Origin: Alphaproteobacteria bacterium
GTDB lineage: Bacteria > Pseudomonadota > Alphaproteobacteria > Rhizobiales > BM303
NCBI GenBank assembly: GCA_024275895.1
Contig: JAJRYE010000046.1
Coordinates: 33,353-97,352 of the forward strand
Direction of reading: 5' to 3'
Length of the DNA: 64,000 nucleotides
The notes beneath the pieces are model-generated. The model searched no databases. It was not told the origin of the DNA and saw only the letters and a program-made list of their open reading frames with translations. A program made the translations under genes and the position numbers. Shown piece after piece: positions 35,077-43,832 of the stretch. Position 1 is the first letter of the stretch, and every line of letters starts with the position of its first letter.

Positions 35077-35473
35077 TCCCGGACAAAACCTTGCTGGCAA
35101 TATTGATATAATTGCGCGCCGCATCCTGGCTGAGCCGGGCAGCTTCATCAAGCGTCGCGCCGCAACGCACTGACTGAAGCTTGATCAGCATCGGCAGATT
35201 CACCCCCGCGATCACCTCCAGCCCCGAGCGCCCCATGAGGGAAATGGCCAGATTGGAAGGGGTGCCGCCGAACATATCAGTCAGGATAATCACCCCCTTG
35301 CCGCTATCCACCTTATCCACGGCGGCGGAGATATCCTTGCGGCGCTTTTCCATGTCATCATCGGGTCCGATGGAAATCATTTCAAGATTTTCAACCGGGC
35401 CGACGATATGCTCAAGCGCCGCGCCAAACTCGCGCGCCAGATGACCATGCGTTACCAGTACCATACCAATCAT
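35069..35473 (-). CDS. PTS EIIA component, mannose family (ManX-like)
   Basis: This protein of 134 residues has its phospho-His in LVTHGHLAREF (His9). GVIILTDMFGGTPSNLAISLM and VIAGVNLPMLIKL complete the EIIA-Man fold. In alphaproteobacteria this orphan EIIA is part of a phosphorelay with HPr and HprK and has no matching sugar permease. It is separated from hprK by about 60 bases and overlaps ptsH. Confidence 0.92.
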   Translation of the reverse strand: MIGMVLVTHGHLAREFGAALEHIVGPVENLEMISIGPDDDMEKRRKDISAAVDKVDSGKGVIILTDMFGGTPSNLAISLMGRSGLEVIAGVNLPMLIKLQSVRCGATLDEAARLSQDAARNYINIASKVLSGND

Positions 35474-35533
35474 TTTTCCACCCTAAAATGATTTTCCCGG
35501 CGGCGCCATATCTGTTTTGCCGCCATATCCGAT

Positions 35534-35983
35534 TTATCCATCGTGACCCGGTTGCCGCAAAATAGACACCGCCATCCTGATTTTGGCGACAGCGGAAGCC
35601 TCAAACGGGTTCAGGCGCAGATGCGGCAGTTCCACATCCCTGACCATGATGCGGTTTTGGGGAAATTCCGGCGCTCTTTCAATATCGCCCCCTGCGGCAA
35701 GATCGACCACCAGCCCCAAAGTAATGCTGTCGCAAACCGGTATTTGCACCACTCCGATGCCGCGCACTTCAAGCTGTCCGCGAAGAACAGAAGGGGCCGA
35801 GGCCACAAGCCGCCCCTGCTTCCTTGCAAGGACAACCCGGTCATCAGCGACAAGCCTTGCCGGATATGAAGCATTGTCCTCAAGCAGCCGCAGCGCAAGA
35901 TCGGATTTGCCGGCCCCTGATCTGCCACGCAGCAATACGCCAAGACCCGCAATGTCAAGACATGTGCCGTGCAGTGTAATCAT
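35534..35983 (-). CDS. hprK: HPr kinase/phosphorylase, short alphaproteobacterial form
   Basis: A 149-residue protein corresponding to only the C-terminal catalytic domain of Firmicute HprK, as is usual in alphaproteobacteria. The Walker A motif is LLRGRSGAGKSDLALRLL, followed by LVADDRVVL and the signature LEVRGIGVVQIP. It phosphorylates HPr on Ser58. The start overlaps the chvG stop by four bases, giving a tight link between the envelope/acid-sensing two-component system and the PTS relay. Confidence 0.93.
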   Translation of the reverse strand: MITLHGTCLDIAGLGVLLRGRSGAGKSDLALRLLEDNASYPARLVADDRVVLARKQGRLVASAPSVLRGQLEVRGIGVVQIPVCDSITLGLVVDLAAGGDIERAPEFPQNRIMVRDVELPHLRLNPFEASAVAKIRMAVSILRQPGHDG

Positions 35984-37788
35984 GACAAGGCTTGACTCTC
36001 CCCCGCTTTTACGGCCAGGGCGGGCAGATGAACCACGAACCTTGCGCCGGAGCTCAGGAGCTGACCATCAGCGTCCTTGCGGTTTTCAACAAAAACACGT
36101 CCGTCATGAGCCTCGATGATCTGTTTGGAAATGCTCAGCCCCAACCCTGAATTTTGCCCGAAAGCGCCTTCCTGCGGCCGGTCGGTATAAAACCGCTCAA
36201 AGATCCGGCCGCGCATATCAGGGTCAACGCCGGGTCCCTCATCCTCAACCGCAATTTCCAGAATTTCGCCGTTTCTGCGGATAATGACGCGAACCGGCGC
36301 ATTCTCGGGCGAGAAAGAAAGGGCGTTGTCGATCAGATTGCGTACCACCTGCCCCAGACGGGCGCCCTGCCCCATGACGCAAAAGTTATTTTCAGCCGCC
36401 GTTTCCCGGTTGACGATTTCAAGCTTGATTCCGGGGCCTGATTTGCGGGTCTCATTTGATGTCGAAACCACACTGTAGAGCATTTGGGCCATATCAACCG
36501 GCGCCATTTCCTCGCGCGAGAGCTCCGCGTCAAGGCGCGAAGCGGCTGAAATATCGGTGATCAGGCGGTTTAACCTTTGCACATCGAACTGGATAATCTC
36601 AATCAGGCGTTTGCGCGAAGCCTCATCCTTTGCCACCGGCAGGGTCTCAACTGCGCTGCGCAGGGAGGTCAGCGGGTTTTTCAGCTCATGTGCCACATCG
36701 GCGGCAAAGCTCTCAATGGCGTCAATCCGGTCATAAAGGGCTGAAGTCATATCCCTGAGCGCGCCGGAAAGATGGCCGATTTCATCGCTGCGATAGGTAA
36801 AATCAGGGATTTCCTCACGCACATGATGCCCCTTGCGCACCCGCTCGGCCGCCGCCGCCAGACGTTTTACCGGCCCGACAATGGCGCTGGCCAGCAAAAA
36901 GGACATTAAAATCGTCACCCCGGCGGCAACCAGAAACACCCTTAAAATGCCCCAGCGTTCGGCGCTGACAATGGCGTCAATATCGCCGCCCTTGGTGGAA
37001 AGAACCAGCGCCCCCAGAACCGCCCGGAAACGCTGCACGGGCACGGCGACAAACACGATCATCTCGCCCCTTTTGTTCACCCGGACCACCGAAACCGAAG
37101 CGCCGGACAAGGCAGCGGTAACTTCGGGGTATTTCTTGCCCTCATCAGGGCCGTACTCCTCGAAAAACGGCAGATCGCCGCGGCGTAAAAAGGCTTTGAT
37201 ACTGCGCCAGATTTCCCGGAATATGCTTGTGTCCTCCTCGCCGGGCGGCGGCAAATCATAGCGCAGGATCTGGCCGCGGGTGAACAGATCGCGCGTATCA
37301 ACCACAATAACCCCCTCGCGGTCATAGATGCGCGCTCTTGCCCTTGCCGGTTTGATCAGCCGCCGCAATACCGGTGCGGCGCGTTCCGGGTTAATGGGAA
37401 AATCCAGCGATTTGATCTCTTCTTCCGCCGGCGAGAGGCTCTCGCCCGGCCTGAGTGACAAAAGCGCTTCTGGGTCTATGCTGAGCAGATCTGAATCAAT
37501 GGTCGCCGACGAGGCGATGGCGCTGGCGATAATCTCGGCCTGAGTGCGCAGGGACTGGACCTTGGCGTCAATCAGCCCGGCCCGGAACTGGTTGAGATAC
37601 AAGATACCGGCCACGAGCAGGGCAAGAGCGACCAGATTTAAAATAACAATGCGCCGCGTCAGGGACGAGAACCAGGTGTTCAGGGTCCAGCTACCGCGTT
37701 TCTTTTGCGGTTTTTCGCTTTTGATGCCTTTGCGGGACGCCGGTGCCCGCGCTATCCCGGCGCTATCATGTCCAGCCTCAAGGGTCAT
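35980..37788 (-). CDS. chvG: Sensor histidine kinase ChvG
   Basis: A protein of 602 residues. After a basic N-terminus come a membrane helix (IVILNLVALALLVAGILYL), a periplasmic stimulus-sensing domain (about residues 70-270), a second helix (FLVAAGVTILMSFLLASAIVG) and a HAMP segment. A HisKA domain with the phospho-His in FAADVAHELKNPLTSLRSAVE and an HATPase domain (NLIDNALSFSPE, EDEGPGVD, GLGLSISKQIIEAHDG) follow. It matches ChvG/ExoS, which responds to acidity and envelope state in Rhizobiales. It lies downstream of chvI and overlaps hprK. Confidence 0.92.
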   Translation of the reverse strand: MTLEAGHDSAGIARAPASRKGIKSEKPQKKRGSWTLNTWFSSLTRRIVILNLVALALLVAGILYLNQFRAGLIDAKVQSLRTQAEIIASAIASSATIDSDLLSIDPEALLSLRPGESLSPAEEEIKSLDFPINPERAAPVLRRLIKPARARARIYDREGVIVVDTRDLFTRGQILRYDLPPPGEEDTSIFREIWRSIKAFLRRGDLPFFEEYGPDEGKKYPEVTAALSGASVSVVRVNKRGEMIVFVAVPVQRFRAVLGALVLSTKGGDIDAIVSAERWGILRVFLVAAGVTILMSFLLASAIVGPVKRLAAAAERVRKGHHVREEIPDFTYRSDEIGHLSGALRDMTSALYDRIDAIESFAADVAHELKNPLTSLRSAVETLPVAKDEASRKRLIEIIQFDVQRLNRLITDISAASRLDAELSREEMAPVDMAQMLYSVVSTSNETRKSGPGIKLEIVNRETAAENNFCVMGQGARLGQVVRNLIDNALSFSPENAPVRVIIRRNGEILEIAVEDEGPGVDPDMRGRIFERFYTDRPQEGAFGQNSGLGLSISKQIIEAHDGRVFVENRKDADGQLLSSGARFVVHLPALAVKAGESQALS

Positions 37789-37815
37789 GGTTCAGCTCTC
37801 CAACCATGAAAGACT

Positions 37816-38517
37816 CTAGGCCTCCTTGAAACGGTATCCGACGCCGTAGAGCGTCTCGATGGAATTGAAATTTGCATCAACCGCCTTGAATTTCTTGCGC
37901 AGCCGCTTGATGTGACTGTCGATGGTCCGGTCATCGACATAAACCTGATCATCATAGGCGGCGTCCATCAGCGCATCGCGGCTTTTGACAATTCCGGGGC
38001 GCTGGGCAAGCGATTGCAGGATCAGATATTCGGTGACCGTGAGCGTCACCGGCACCCCGTCCCAAGTGCTCAAGTGACGGTCCGGGTCCATCACCAGCTT
38101 GCCGCGTTCAAAGGATTTTCCGCTTTGCTCCGCCGCGCCGGAAATCTGCTCGCGCGGCCGCGAACGGCGCAGCACCGCCTTGACCCTCTCCAGCAGCAGG
38201 CGCTGGGAAAACGGCTTGCAGATATAATCATCCGCGCCCATTTTCAGACCGAACAGCTCGTCAATCTCGTCATCCTTGGAGGTGAGGAAGATAACCGGCA
38301 GGTTGGATTTCTGCCGCAACCGCCGCAAAAGCTCCATACCATCCATGCGCGGCATCTTGATATCGAATATGGCGATATCGGGCGGGTTGTCCTGCAGCCC
38401 CGAAAGCGCCGTTGAACCATCGGTATAGGTGCGCACCTCATAGCCTTCCGCTTCCAGGGCCATGCTGACCGATGTCAGAATATTGCGGTCGTCATCGACC
38501 AGTGAAATACTCGCCAT
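37816..38517 (-). CDS. chvI: Response regulator ChvI
   Basis: A 233-residue OmpR-type regulator. The receiver domain has the acidic cluster LVDDD, the phospho-Asp52 in IFDIKMP and the Lys in YICKPFSQ. The winged-helix DNA-binding domain has [27 protein letters not shown] and [17 protein letters not shown]. It is the first gene of the chvI-chvG-hprK-EIIA-ptsH operon and divergent from pckA. An 11-base palindrome TTACTTAGTAA lies about 45 bases upstream of the start and could be an operator. Confidence 0.94.
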   Translation of the reverse strand: MASISLVDDDRNILTSVSMALEAEGYEVRTYTDGSTALSGLQDNPPDIAIFDIKMPRMDGMELLRRLRQKSNLPVIFLTSKDDEIDELFGLKMGADDYICKPFSQRLLLERVKAVLRRSRPREQISGAAEQSGKSFERGKLVMDPDRHLSTWDGVPVTLTVTEYLILQSLAQRPGIVKSRDALMDAAYDDQVYVDDRTIDSHIKRLRKKFKAVDANFNSIETLYGVGYRFKEA

Positions 38518-38891
38518 GTCTTGGCACTCCAGCTTGTTATTTTCGTGCAGATGAAATCGGGTTACTTAGTAATCGGATCGAAACGGGACTTTGACAACCG
38601 CACATGAATAATGGCTTTTCTGGTCTCTGTATAGCACAGTATCGCCGCCCGCCCATAGAGCTACAATGCTTCATCTTTCGATCTTAACGGCACCGGGCCG
38701 GTGCCGGTTAAACATGGAAGACTTTAAGCGCAGTTGGATCATGGAATGAGACTTGCGATTTCTGTCACATCCTGTAGGTTCGGCGCGAAATCATTAACCA
38801 TTGTTATCGCTTCATATGTTTTGCTGTTTTGCGCCGCGCACGGCGGTGCTGAACATCTCCATTATATGCCCGAGAAAGAGGAAAACCGCTT
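38518..38891. promoter_or_regulatory. 374-bp divergent control region between chvI and pckA
   Basis: This stretch must hold the promoters of both operons. Visible elements are the palindrome TTACTTAGTAA (38562-38572), copy 3 of repeat family A (38688-38716), and AGAGGAAAA as the pckA ribosome binding site. I see no confident -35/-10 pair. No ORF here is credible. Confidence 0.5.
38688..38716. repeat. Palindromic intergenic repeat, family A copy 3
   Basis: CGGCACCGGGCCGGTGCC then GGTTAAACATGG. Because it lies between divergent genes it cannot simply be a terminator for either. Confidence 0.6.
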
Positions 38892-40739
38892 ATGAGCATT
38901 TCACATGACGGCGCCAGCCGGACCAGCAACAATGACCTGCTGAACTGGGTCGATGAAGTTGCGGATATGTGCCAGCCCGACAGCATCACCTGGTGTGACG
39001 GCTCGCAAGAAGAGTATGACCGGCTGTGCCGCGAACTTGTCGATGCCGGTGTCTATACCCGCCTGAACCCGGAGCTGAGGCCCAACAGCTTTCTGGCCCG
39101 CTCCCATCCTTCCGATGTCGCCCGGGTGGAAAACCGTACTTTTATGTGCCATGAAAAAGAAGAAGATGCCGGCCCTACCAACAACTGGATGGCCCCGGCC
39201 AAAATGAAGGCCGAGCTGAAAGCAAGCTTTAAAGGCTGCATGCGCGGCCGCACCATGTATGTCATCCCCTTTTCCATGGGTCCCATCGGCTCGCCGATCG
39301 CCCATATCGGCATCGAGATCACCGATTCGGCCTATGTGGTCACCAATCAGCGCATCATGACCCGCATGGACCAGAAGGTTCTCGATACCCTGGGCAAAGA
39401 CGGCACGTTTATCAAATGCCTGCATTCGGTTGGCGCGCCGCTTGCGCCGGGCGAAAAAGACGTGCCCTGGCCCTGCGAAGCCGATATCGATAAAAAATAT
39501 ATCTCGCATTTCCCCGAAACCCGCGAGATCTGGTCTTACGGGTCCGGTTATGGCGGCAATGCGCTGCTGGGCAAGAAGTGTCTGGCGCTGCGCATCGCCT
39601 CAAACATGGCGCGCGAGGAAGGCTGGCTGGCCGAGCATATGCTGATCCTTGGCCTGGAATCGCCTTCGGGAGAAAAAACCTATGTGGCCGGGGCCTTTCC
39701 CAGCGCCTGCGGCAAAACCAATCTTGCCATGATTATTCCGCCTGAGGAGATGGGCAACTGGAAGGCGCTGACCGTGGGTGATGATATCGCCTGGATCAAG
39801 CCGGCCAGCGACGGCACATTGCGCGCCATCAACCCGGAAAACGGCTTTTTCGGCGTGGCGCCGGGCACCTCCTACAAGACCAATCCGATGGCCATGGACT
39901 CCATGAAGGAAAACTGCATCTTCACCAATGTCGCCCTGACCGATGAGGGCGATGTGTGGTGGGAAGGCATGGGGCCGCCGCCCGCCCACGCCATTGACTG
40001 GAAAGGCGAGAACTGGACGCCGGACATGGACCACCCCGCCGCCCATCCCAATTCGCGTTTCACTGCGCCTGCGGGCCAGTGCCCTACTATCGACCCGGCC
40101 TGGGAAGACCCCGAGGGCGTGCCCATCAGCGCTTTCTTGTTCGGCGGGCGCCTGTCGAAAACCTTCCCGCTGGTTTATGAGGCCCTGTCGTGGAATCACG
40201 GCGTCTTCCTCGCCGCCAGCATGGGCTCGGAGGCCACCGCCGCCGCCATCGGCGTTTCTGGCATTCGCCGCGATCCTTTCGCCATGCTGCCCTTCGCCGG
40301 CTATAATATGGGCGATTACTGGCAGCACTGGCTGGACATTGCTAAAATCGAGGGACTCAAACTGCCCGAAATCTTCCGTGTCAACTGGTTCCGCAAGGAT
40401 GAGAACGGCAACTTCATCTGGCCCGGTTTTGGTCAGAACATGCGGGTGCTGCAATGGGTGGTCGAACGCGTTCAGGGCCAGGCCAGCGGGCAGACAAGCC
40501 CGTTTGGCATCGTGCCCGGATATGAGGATATCAACTGGAAGGGGCTCGATTTCCCCCAGGAGAAATTCACCCTCCTGACTGAAATCAGCCGCGCCGAAGG
40601 TCTGGCCGAGACCGGCGATCTGGCGACCTATTTTGCCCGATTCGGCGACCATTTGCCGCTAAAAATCGAAGAGGAACGAAAAGCGCTTGAAGAGCGTCTG
40701 AACAAGGGCCCGGAACTCTGGCGCGCCGGTTCGGCCTGA
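38892..40739 (+). CDS. pckA: Phosphoenolpyruvate carboxykinase, GTP type
   Basis: A protein of 615 residues, the size of GTP-dependent PEPCK. The kinase loop with the reactive cysteine is FPSACGKTN (269-277). [57 protein letters not shown] and [23 protein letters not shown] are signatures of the GTP family and not of the ATP family. It converts oxaloacetate to PEP in gluconeogenesis. AGAGGAAAA precedes the ATG. In Rhizobiales the pckA beside chvI encodes the unrelated-looking ATP type, so this appears to be a replacement in the same genomic place. Confidence 0.95.
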   Translation: MSISHDGASRTSNNDLLNWVDEVADMCQPDSITWCDGSQEEYDRLCRELVDAGVYTRLNPELRPNSFLARSHPSDVARVENRTFMCHEKEEDAGPTNNWMAPAKMKAELKASFKGCMRGRTMYVIPFSMGPIGSPIAHIGIEITDSAYVVTNQRIMTRMDQKVLDTLGKDGTFIKCLHSVGAPLAPGEKDVPWPCEADIDKKYISHFPETREIWSYGSGYGGNALLGKKCLALRIASNMAREEGWLAEHMLILGLESPSGEKTYVAGAFPSACGKTNLAMIIPPEEMGNWKALTVGDDIAWIKPASDGTLRAINPENGFFGVAPGTSYKTNPMAMDSMKENCIFTNVALTDEGDVWWEGMGPPPAHAIDWKGENWTPDMDHPAAHPNSRFTAPAGQCPTIDPAWEDPEGVPISAFLFGGRLSKTFPLVYEALSWNHGVFLAASMGSEATAAAIGVSGIRRDPFAMLPFAGYNMGDYWQHWLDIAKIEGLKLPEIFRVNWFRKDENGNFIWPGFGQNMRVLQWVVERVQGQASGQTSPFGIVPGYEDINWKGLDFPQEKFTLLTEISRAEGLAETGDLATYFARFGDHLPLKIEEERKALEERLNKGPELWRAGSA

Positions 40740-40802
40740 ATTAGACACAAATCCGTATAAGTTCTTGCATTGTTCTTGCGCTGCACCTGTCTTTACGCTA
40801 CT

Positions 40803-40846
40803 CTCAGGCATCCGGCAATCATGAAAATGGCCGCCGGATGCCTGAG
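40803..40846 (+). promoter_or_regulatory. 14-bp perfect hairpin touching the comM ribosome binding site
   Basis: CTCAGGCATCCGGC (40803-40816) pairs perfectly with GCCGGATGCCTGAG (40833-40846) across a 16-base loop. The 3' arm runs directly into GGGGAGA, the comM ribosome binding site, 12 bases before the ATG. No T-run follows, so it is more likely a translation or stability element than a terminator of pckA. Confidence 0.5.
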
Positions 40847-40857
40847 GGGAGACGCTT

Positions 40858-42390
40858 ATGGTTGCACATGTAAACACGGTGGCGTTTGAGGGCGTTGAAG
40901 CGCGCCATGTGGATGTGCAGGTTCACATTGCCGGCGGCCTGCCGGCCTTTACCCTTGTGGGTCTGCCGGACAAGGCGGTGGCGGAAAGCAGCGAGCGGGT
41001 CCGCGCCGCCCTGCACGCCATCGGCATCGCCCTTCCCGCCAAGCGCGTTACCATTAATCTGGCACCGGCCGATCTGCCGAAGGAAGGCTCGCATTTTGAT
41101 CTTCCCATCGCGCTCGGGCTGCTGGTTTGCATGGGCGCGCTGCCGGGCGATATACTGGAACGCTATGTCGTCATCGGCGAGCTGGGGCTTGACGGCGCCA
41201 TTGCGCCGGTGACCGGCGCGCTGCCCGCCGGGATTTACGCCAACGGGCGCGCTCTGGGGCTGATCTGCCCGGCCGGTTGCGGTTCTGAAGCGGCCTGGGC
41301 TGGTGAGGATGTCGATATCCTGAACCCGCGCAATCTGATCACGCTCATCAACCATTTCAAGGGCACCCAGGTTCTCACCCGCCCGCTGCCCCTGCGCGCG
41401 CAAGAGCCGGCGCATCTGCCCGATCTGCGCGATATCAAGGGGCAGGAGAGCGCCAAGCGGGCGCTGGAGGTCGCCGCCGCCGGAGGCCACAATCTGCTGA
41501 TGAACGGCCCGCCCGGCGCCGGTAAATCCATGTTGGCGGCCAGATTGCCTTCAATTCTGCCCCCCATGCGGCCGCGTGAAATGCTGGAAGTCAGCATGAT
41601 CGCCAGTATCGCCGGCGCTCTGGCGCAGGGGCGCATCAGCCGCGCACGCCCGTTCCGCAACCCGCATCACTCCGCCTCCATGCCGGCGCTTGTGGGCGGC
41701 GGTATGCGCGCAAGGCCGGGCGAAATCTCCCTTGCCCATCGCGGGGTGCTGTTTCTGGACGAGTTGCCCGAATTCCCGCCGCAGGTGCTTGATTCGCTGC
41801 GCCAACCTCTGGAAACCGGCGAAGCGGTGATCGCCCGGGCCAATCATCATGTCACCTACCCGGCCCGTTTTCAGCTCATAGCCGCCATGAACCCGTGCAA
41901 ATGCGGCCATGCCGGAGAGCCCGGCTATAGCTGCCGCCGTGGTCCGCGCTGCGCGGCGGATTATCAGGCGCGGATCTCAGGGCCGCTGCTTGACCGTTTT
42001 GATCTCTTCATCGATGTTCCGGCCCTCAACGCCTCCGATCTTGTCCTGCCGCCCCCGGCCGAGGGCTCGGCGGCAGCAGCAGCGCGCATCGCCCGGGCGC
42101 GCGAACGCCAGATTGAACGTTTCGCGGCCCTTGGACGAGAGGATGTTCTGTGCAACGGTGAAGCCGACGGCAAGCTTCTGGAGCAAATCGCCAGCCCTGA
42201 TGCGCCGGGCCTTGCGCTGCTGCATGACGCCGCCAACGCCATGCGCCTGTCCGCCCGGGCCTATCATCGTGTGCTGAAAGTGGCGCGGACCCTGAGCGAT
42301 CTTGCCGGGTGCGAACAGGTGGCCCGCAGCCATATCGCCGAAGCCCTGAGCTACCGCTCGCGCCACCGCCCCGCGCGTATGGCGGCCTGA
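40858..42390 (+). CDS. comM: ComM/YifB-family AAA+ ATPase (Mg-chelatase-like)
   Basis: This 510-residue protein has an N-terminal Lon-protease-like ChlI domain (GLPAFTLVGLPDKAVAESSERVRAAL), then the AAA+ core with Walker A GPPGAGKS at 217-224, RPFRNPHHSASMPALVGGG, Walker B LFLDELPEF and a sensor/zinc region MNPCKCGHAGEP...CRRGPRC. A C-terminal helical lid is present. ComM is a hexameric helicase that promotes branch migration of incoming DNA in natural transformation. It stands alone between pckA and the convergent ptsN. Confidence 0.94.
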   Translation: MVAHVNTVAFEGVEARHVDVQVHIAGGLPAFTLVGLPDKAVAESSERVRAALHAIGIALPAKRVTINLAPADLPKEGSHFDLPIALGLLVCMGALPGDILERYVVIGELGLDGAIAPVTGALPAGIYANGRALGLICPAGCGSEAAWAGEDVDILNPRNLITLINHFKGTQVLTRPLPLRAQEPAHLPDLRDIKGQESAKRALEVAAAGGHNLLMNGPPGAGKSMLAARLPSILPPMRPREMLEVSMIASIAGALAQGRISRARPFRNPHHSASMPALVGGGMRARPGEISLAHRGVLFLDELPEFPPQVLDSLRQPLETGEAVIARANHHVTYPARFQLIAAMNPCKCGHAGEPGYSCRRGPRCAADYQARISGPLLDRFDLFIDVPALNASDLVLPPPAEGSAAAAARIARARERQIERFAALGREDVLCNGEADGKLLEQIASPDAPGLALLHDAANAMRLSARAYHRVLKVARTLSDLAGCEQVARSHIAEALSYRSRHRPARMAA

Positions 42391-42401
42391 CATGCCTTCC
42401 C

Positions 42402-42866
42402 TCAGGCAGCGTTTGAGGCTGCCGGTTCGGTTAAAATGGCGTAAATGCTTCTGGCGTCATTGGCGTAGCTGATCTTGTCCAGCATGGCCTTGTCCTTGAC
42501 CAGACGCGAGATAAGGGCCAGCGCTTTCAAATGATCCGCCCCGGCGTTTTCCGGCGCCAGCAGAAGAAACACGATGCTGACGGGTTCTTCATCCACGGCT
42601 TCAAAATCCACCGGCGAGGAAAGCCGCGCAATAATTCCGAATATGCGATTGATGCCGTCAATTTTGCCATGGGGGATCGCCACCGCATGGCCAATTCCCG
42701 TGGAGCCAAGACGTTCACGCTGCAAAATGGTCTCGAAAATATCGCGCGCATCCAGACCGGTCAACTCCTGGGCCTTGTTGGCAAGCTCCTGCAAAACCTG
42801 TTTTTTGCTATTGGCCCGCAAGGGGCAAATAATCGAATCCGGCGCAATCAGATCAGTAAGATCCAT
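42402..42866 (-). CDS. ptsN: PTS EIIA-Ntr regulatory protein
   Basis: A 154-residue protein with phospho-His66 in AVAIPHGKID, the position used by EIIA-Ntr. The fold segments LGSTGIGHAVAIP, PVSIVFLLLAPENAGADHLKALALISRL and a C-terminal LTEPA follow. It receives phosphate through the PTS-Ntr chain and regulates potassium uptake, stress and carbon/nitrogen balance. GAGGATGAG precedes the ATG. It is the last gene of the rpoN-hpf-ptsN group, after a 60-base gap. Confidence 0.93.
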   Translation of the reverse strand: MDLTDLIAPDSIICPLRANSKKQVLQELANKAQELTGLDARDIFETILQRERLGSTGIGHAVAIPHGKIDGINRIFGIIARLSSPVDFEAVDEEPVSIVFLLLAPENAGADHLKALALISRLVKDKAMLDKISYANDARSIYAILTEPAASNAA

Positions 42867-42926
42867 CTGCTCATCCTCAAGATTACAATTTCGTCATCAG
42901 GCCGGGAGACTGGCCGCCGAAATCCG

Positions 42927-43502
42927 TCACGATTTGGCGGGTTCCGGATCAATCCAGCCGATATTCCCGTCAGGCCGCCGGTATACCACATTGATTCGCC
43001 CATGACCTGAATTGTGGAATACAAGCATGGGAGATTCCACCAGGTCAAGCTGCATCACCGCTTCGCCAACCGTTAAATGGCGCAAGGTGGTCCGGGTTTC
43101 GGCGATAATAACCGGGTTAAGTTCTTCTGGTTCCGGCTCTTTTTCATTCTCCGGTGCAATCACGTAAGACGCGGCGTCAAAGCCCGGCTGGTTTTGATTA
43201 TTTCGCTTTGAGTGACTGGAAAGCCGCCTTTTATAGCGCCGCAGCCGTTTCTCCAGTTTCTCGGCCGCCTCGTCAAAGCTGGCATAAGCATCGCCGGCCT
43301 GACCGCGTGAATGCAGATCGATGCCGCTGTCTATGTGCATATAGCATTCCGTGCGGAAATCATGCCCTTCCTTGTCGAGAGAAACATGGCCATGAATCCG
43401 GTCGCCAAAATATTTGGTACCGATCTGGTCAATTCGTTCTGCAATATGAGAGCGTAAAGAATCGCCAATATCAAAATTCTTGCCGGTAATCTGAACCTGC
43501 AT
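42927..43502 (-). CDS. hpf: Ribosome hibernation promoting factor, long form
   Basis: This protein of 191 residues has an N-terminal ribosome-binding domain (MQVQITGKNFDIGDSLRSHIAERI, SLDKEGHDFRTECYMH). A variable linker follows, then the C-terminal dimerisation domain (TLRHLTVGEAVMQLDLVESPMLVFHNSGHGRINVVYRRPDGNIGWIDP). The length and C-terminal domain identify long HPF, which joins 70S ribosomes into inactive 100S dimers in starvation. It lies between rpoN and ptsN. Confidence 0.94.
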   Translation of the reverse strand: MQVQITGKNFDIGDSLRSHIAERIDQIGTKYFGDRIHGHVSLDKEGHDFRTECYMHIDSGIDLHSRGQAGDAYASFDEAAEKLEKRLRRYKRRLSSHSKRNNQNQPGFDAASYVIAPENEKEPEPEELNPVIIAETRTTLRHLTVGEAVMQLDLVESPMLVFHNSGHGRINVVYRRPDGNIGWIDPEPAKS

Positions 43503-43832
43503 TGTTCCCGCCAGTTTTTAGTTGTTCCAGATAAATGTCACTTATAGATGAGCTGTGTTCGCAGCTTGCGTCAAAACCGTCAGACTTTGCTGTTCTTTGG
43601 ATCCGTCCACCATCAGTCCTGAAGCGTCGCGAACCTAGTCGCGACTGAATAACAAGTCAACATAGGCACCGTATTTTAGATCATTTTCTTACTCTTTTAT
43701 AGGGGCTGTGTCCCTGTTTCTGGACAAATCGGTTGTGGTTTCGGGGAAACCCTGCGCCGGAATGCAAATCTGCCTCTGTGGGGCCCTGGCAAAGGGCTGC
43801 CGCCAACCGCGTTGAACCGGCCCCGCGCCACT
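43503..43832. promoter_or_regulatory. 330-bp gap between rpoN and hpf with a likely hpf promoter
   Basis: No credible gene. On the minus strand TTGACT, 17 bases, TAGGTT (about 43629-43657) could serve hpf. The -10 side overlaps AGTCGCGACT, a 10-base palindrome (43637-43646), with a partial second copy GTCGCGA nine bases away. Confidence 0.35.
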
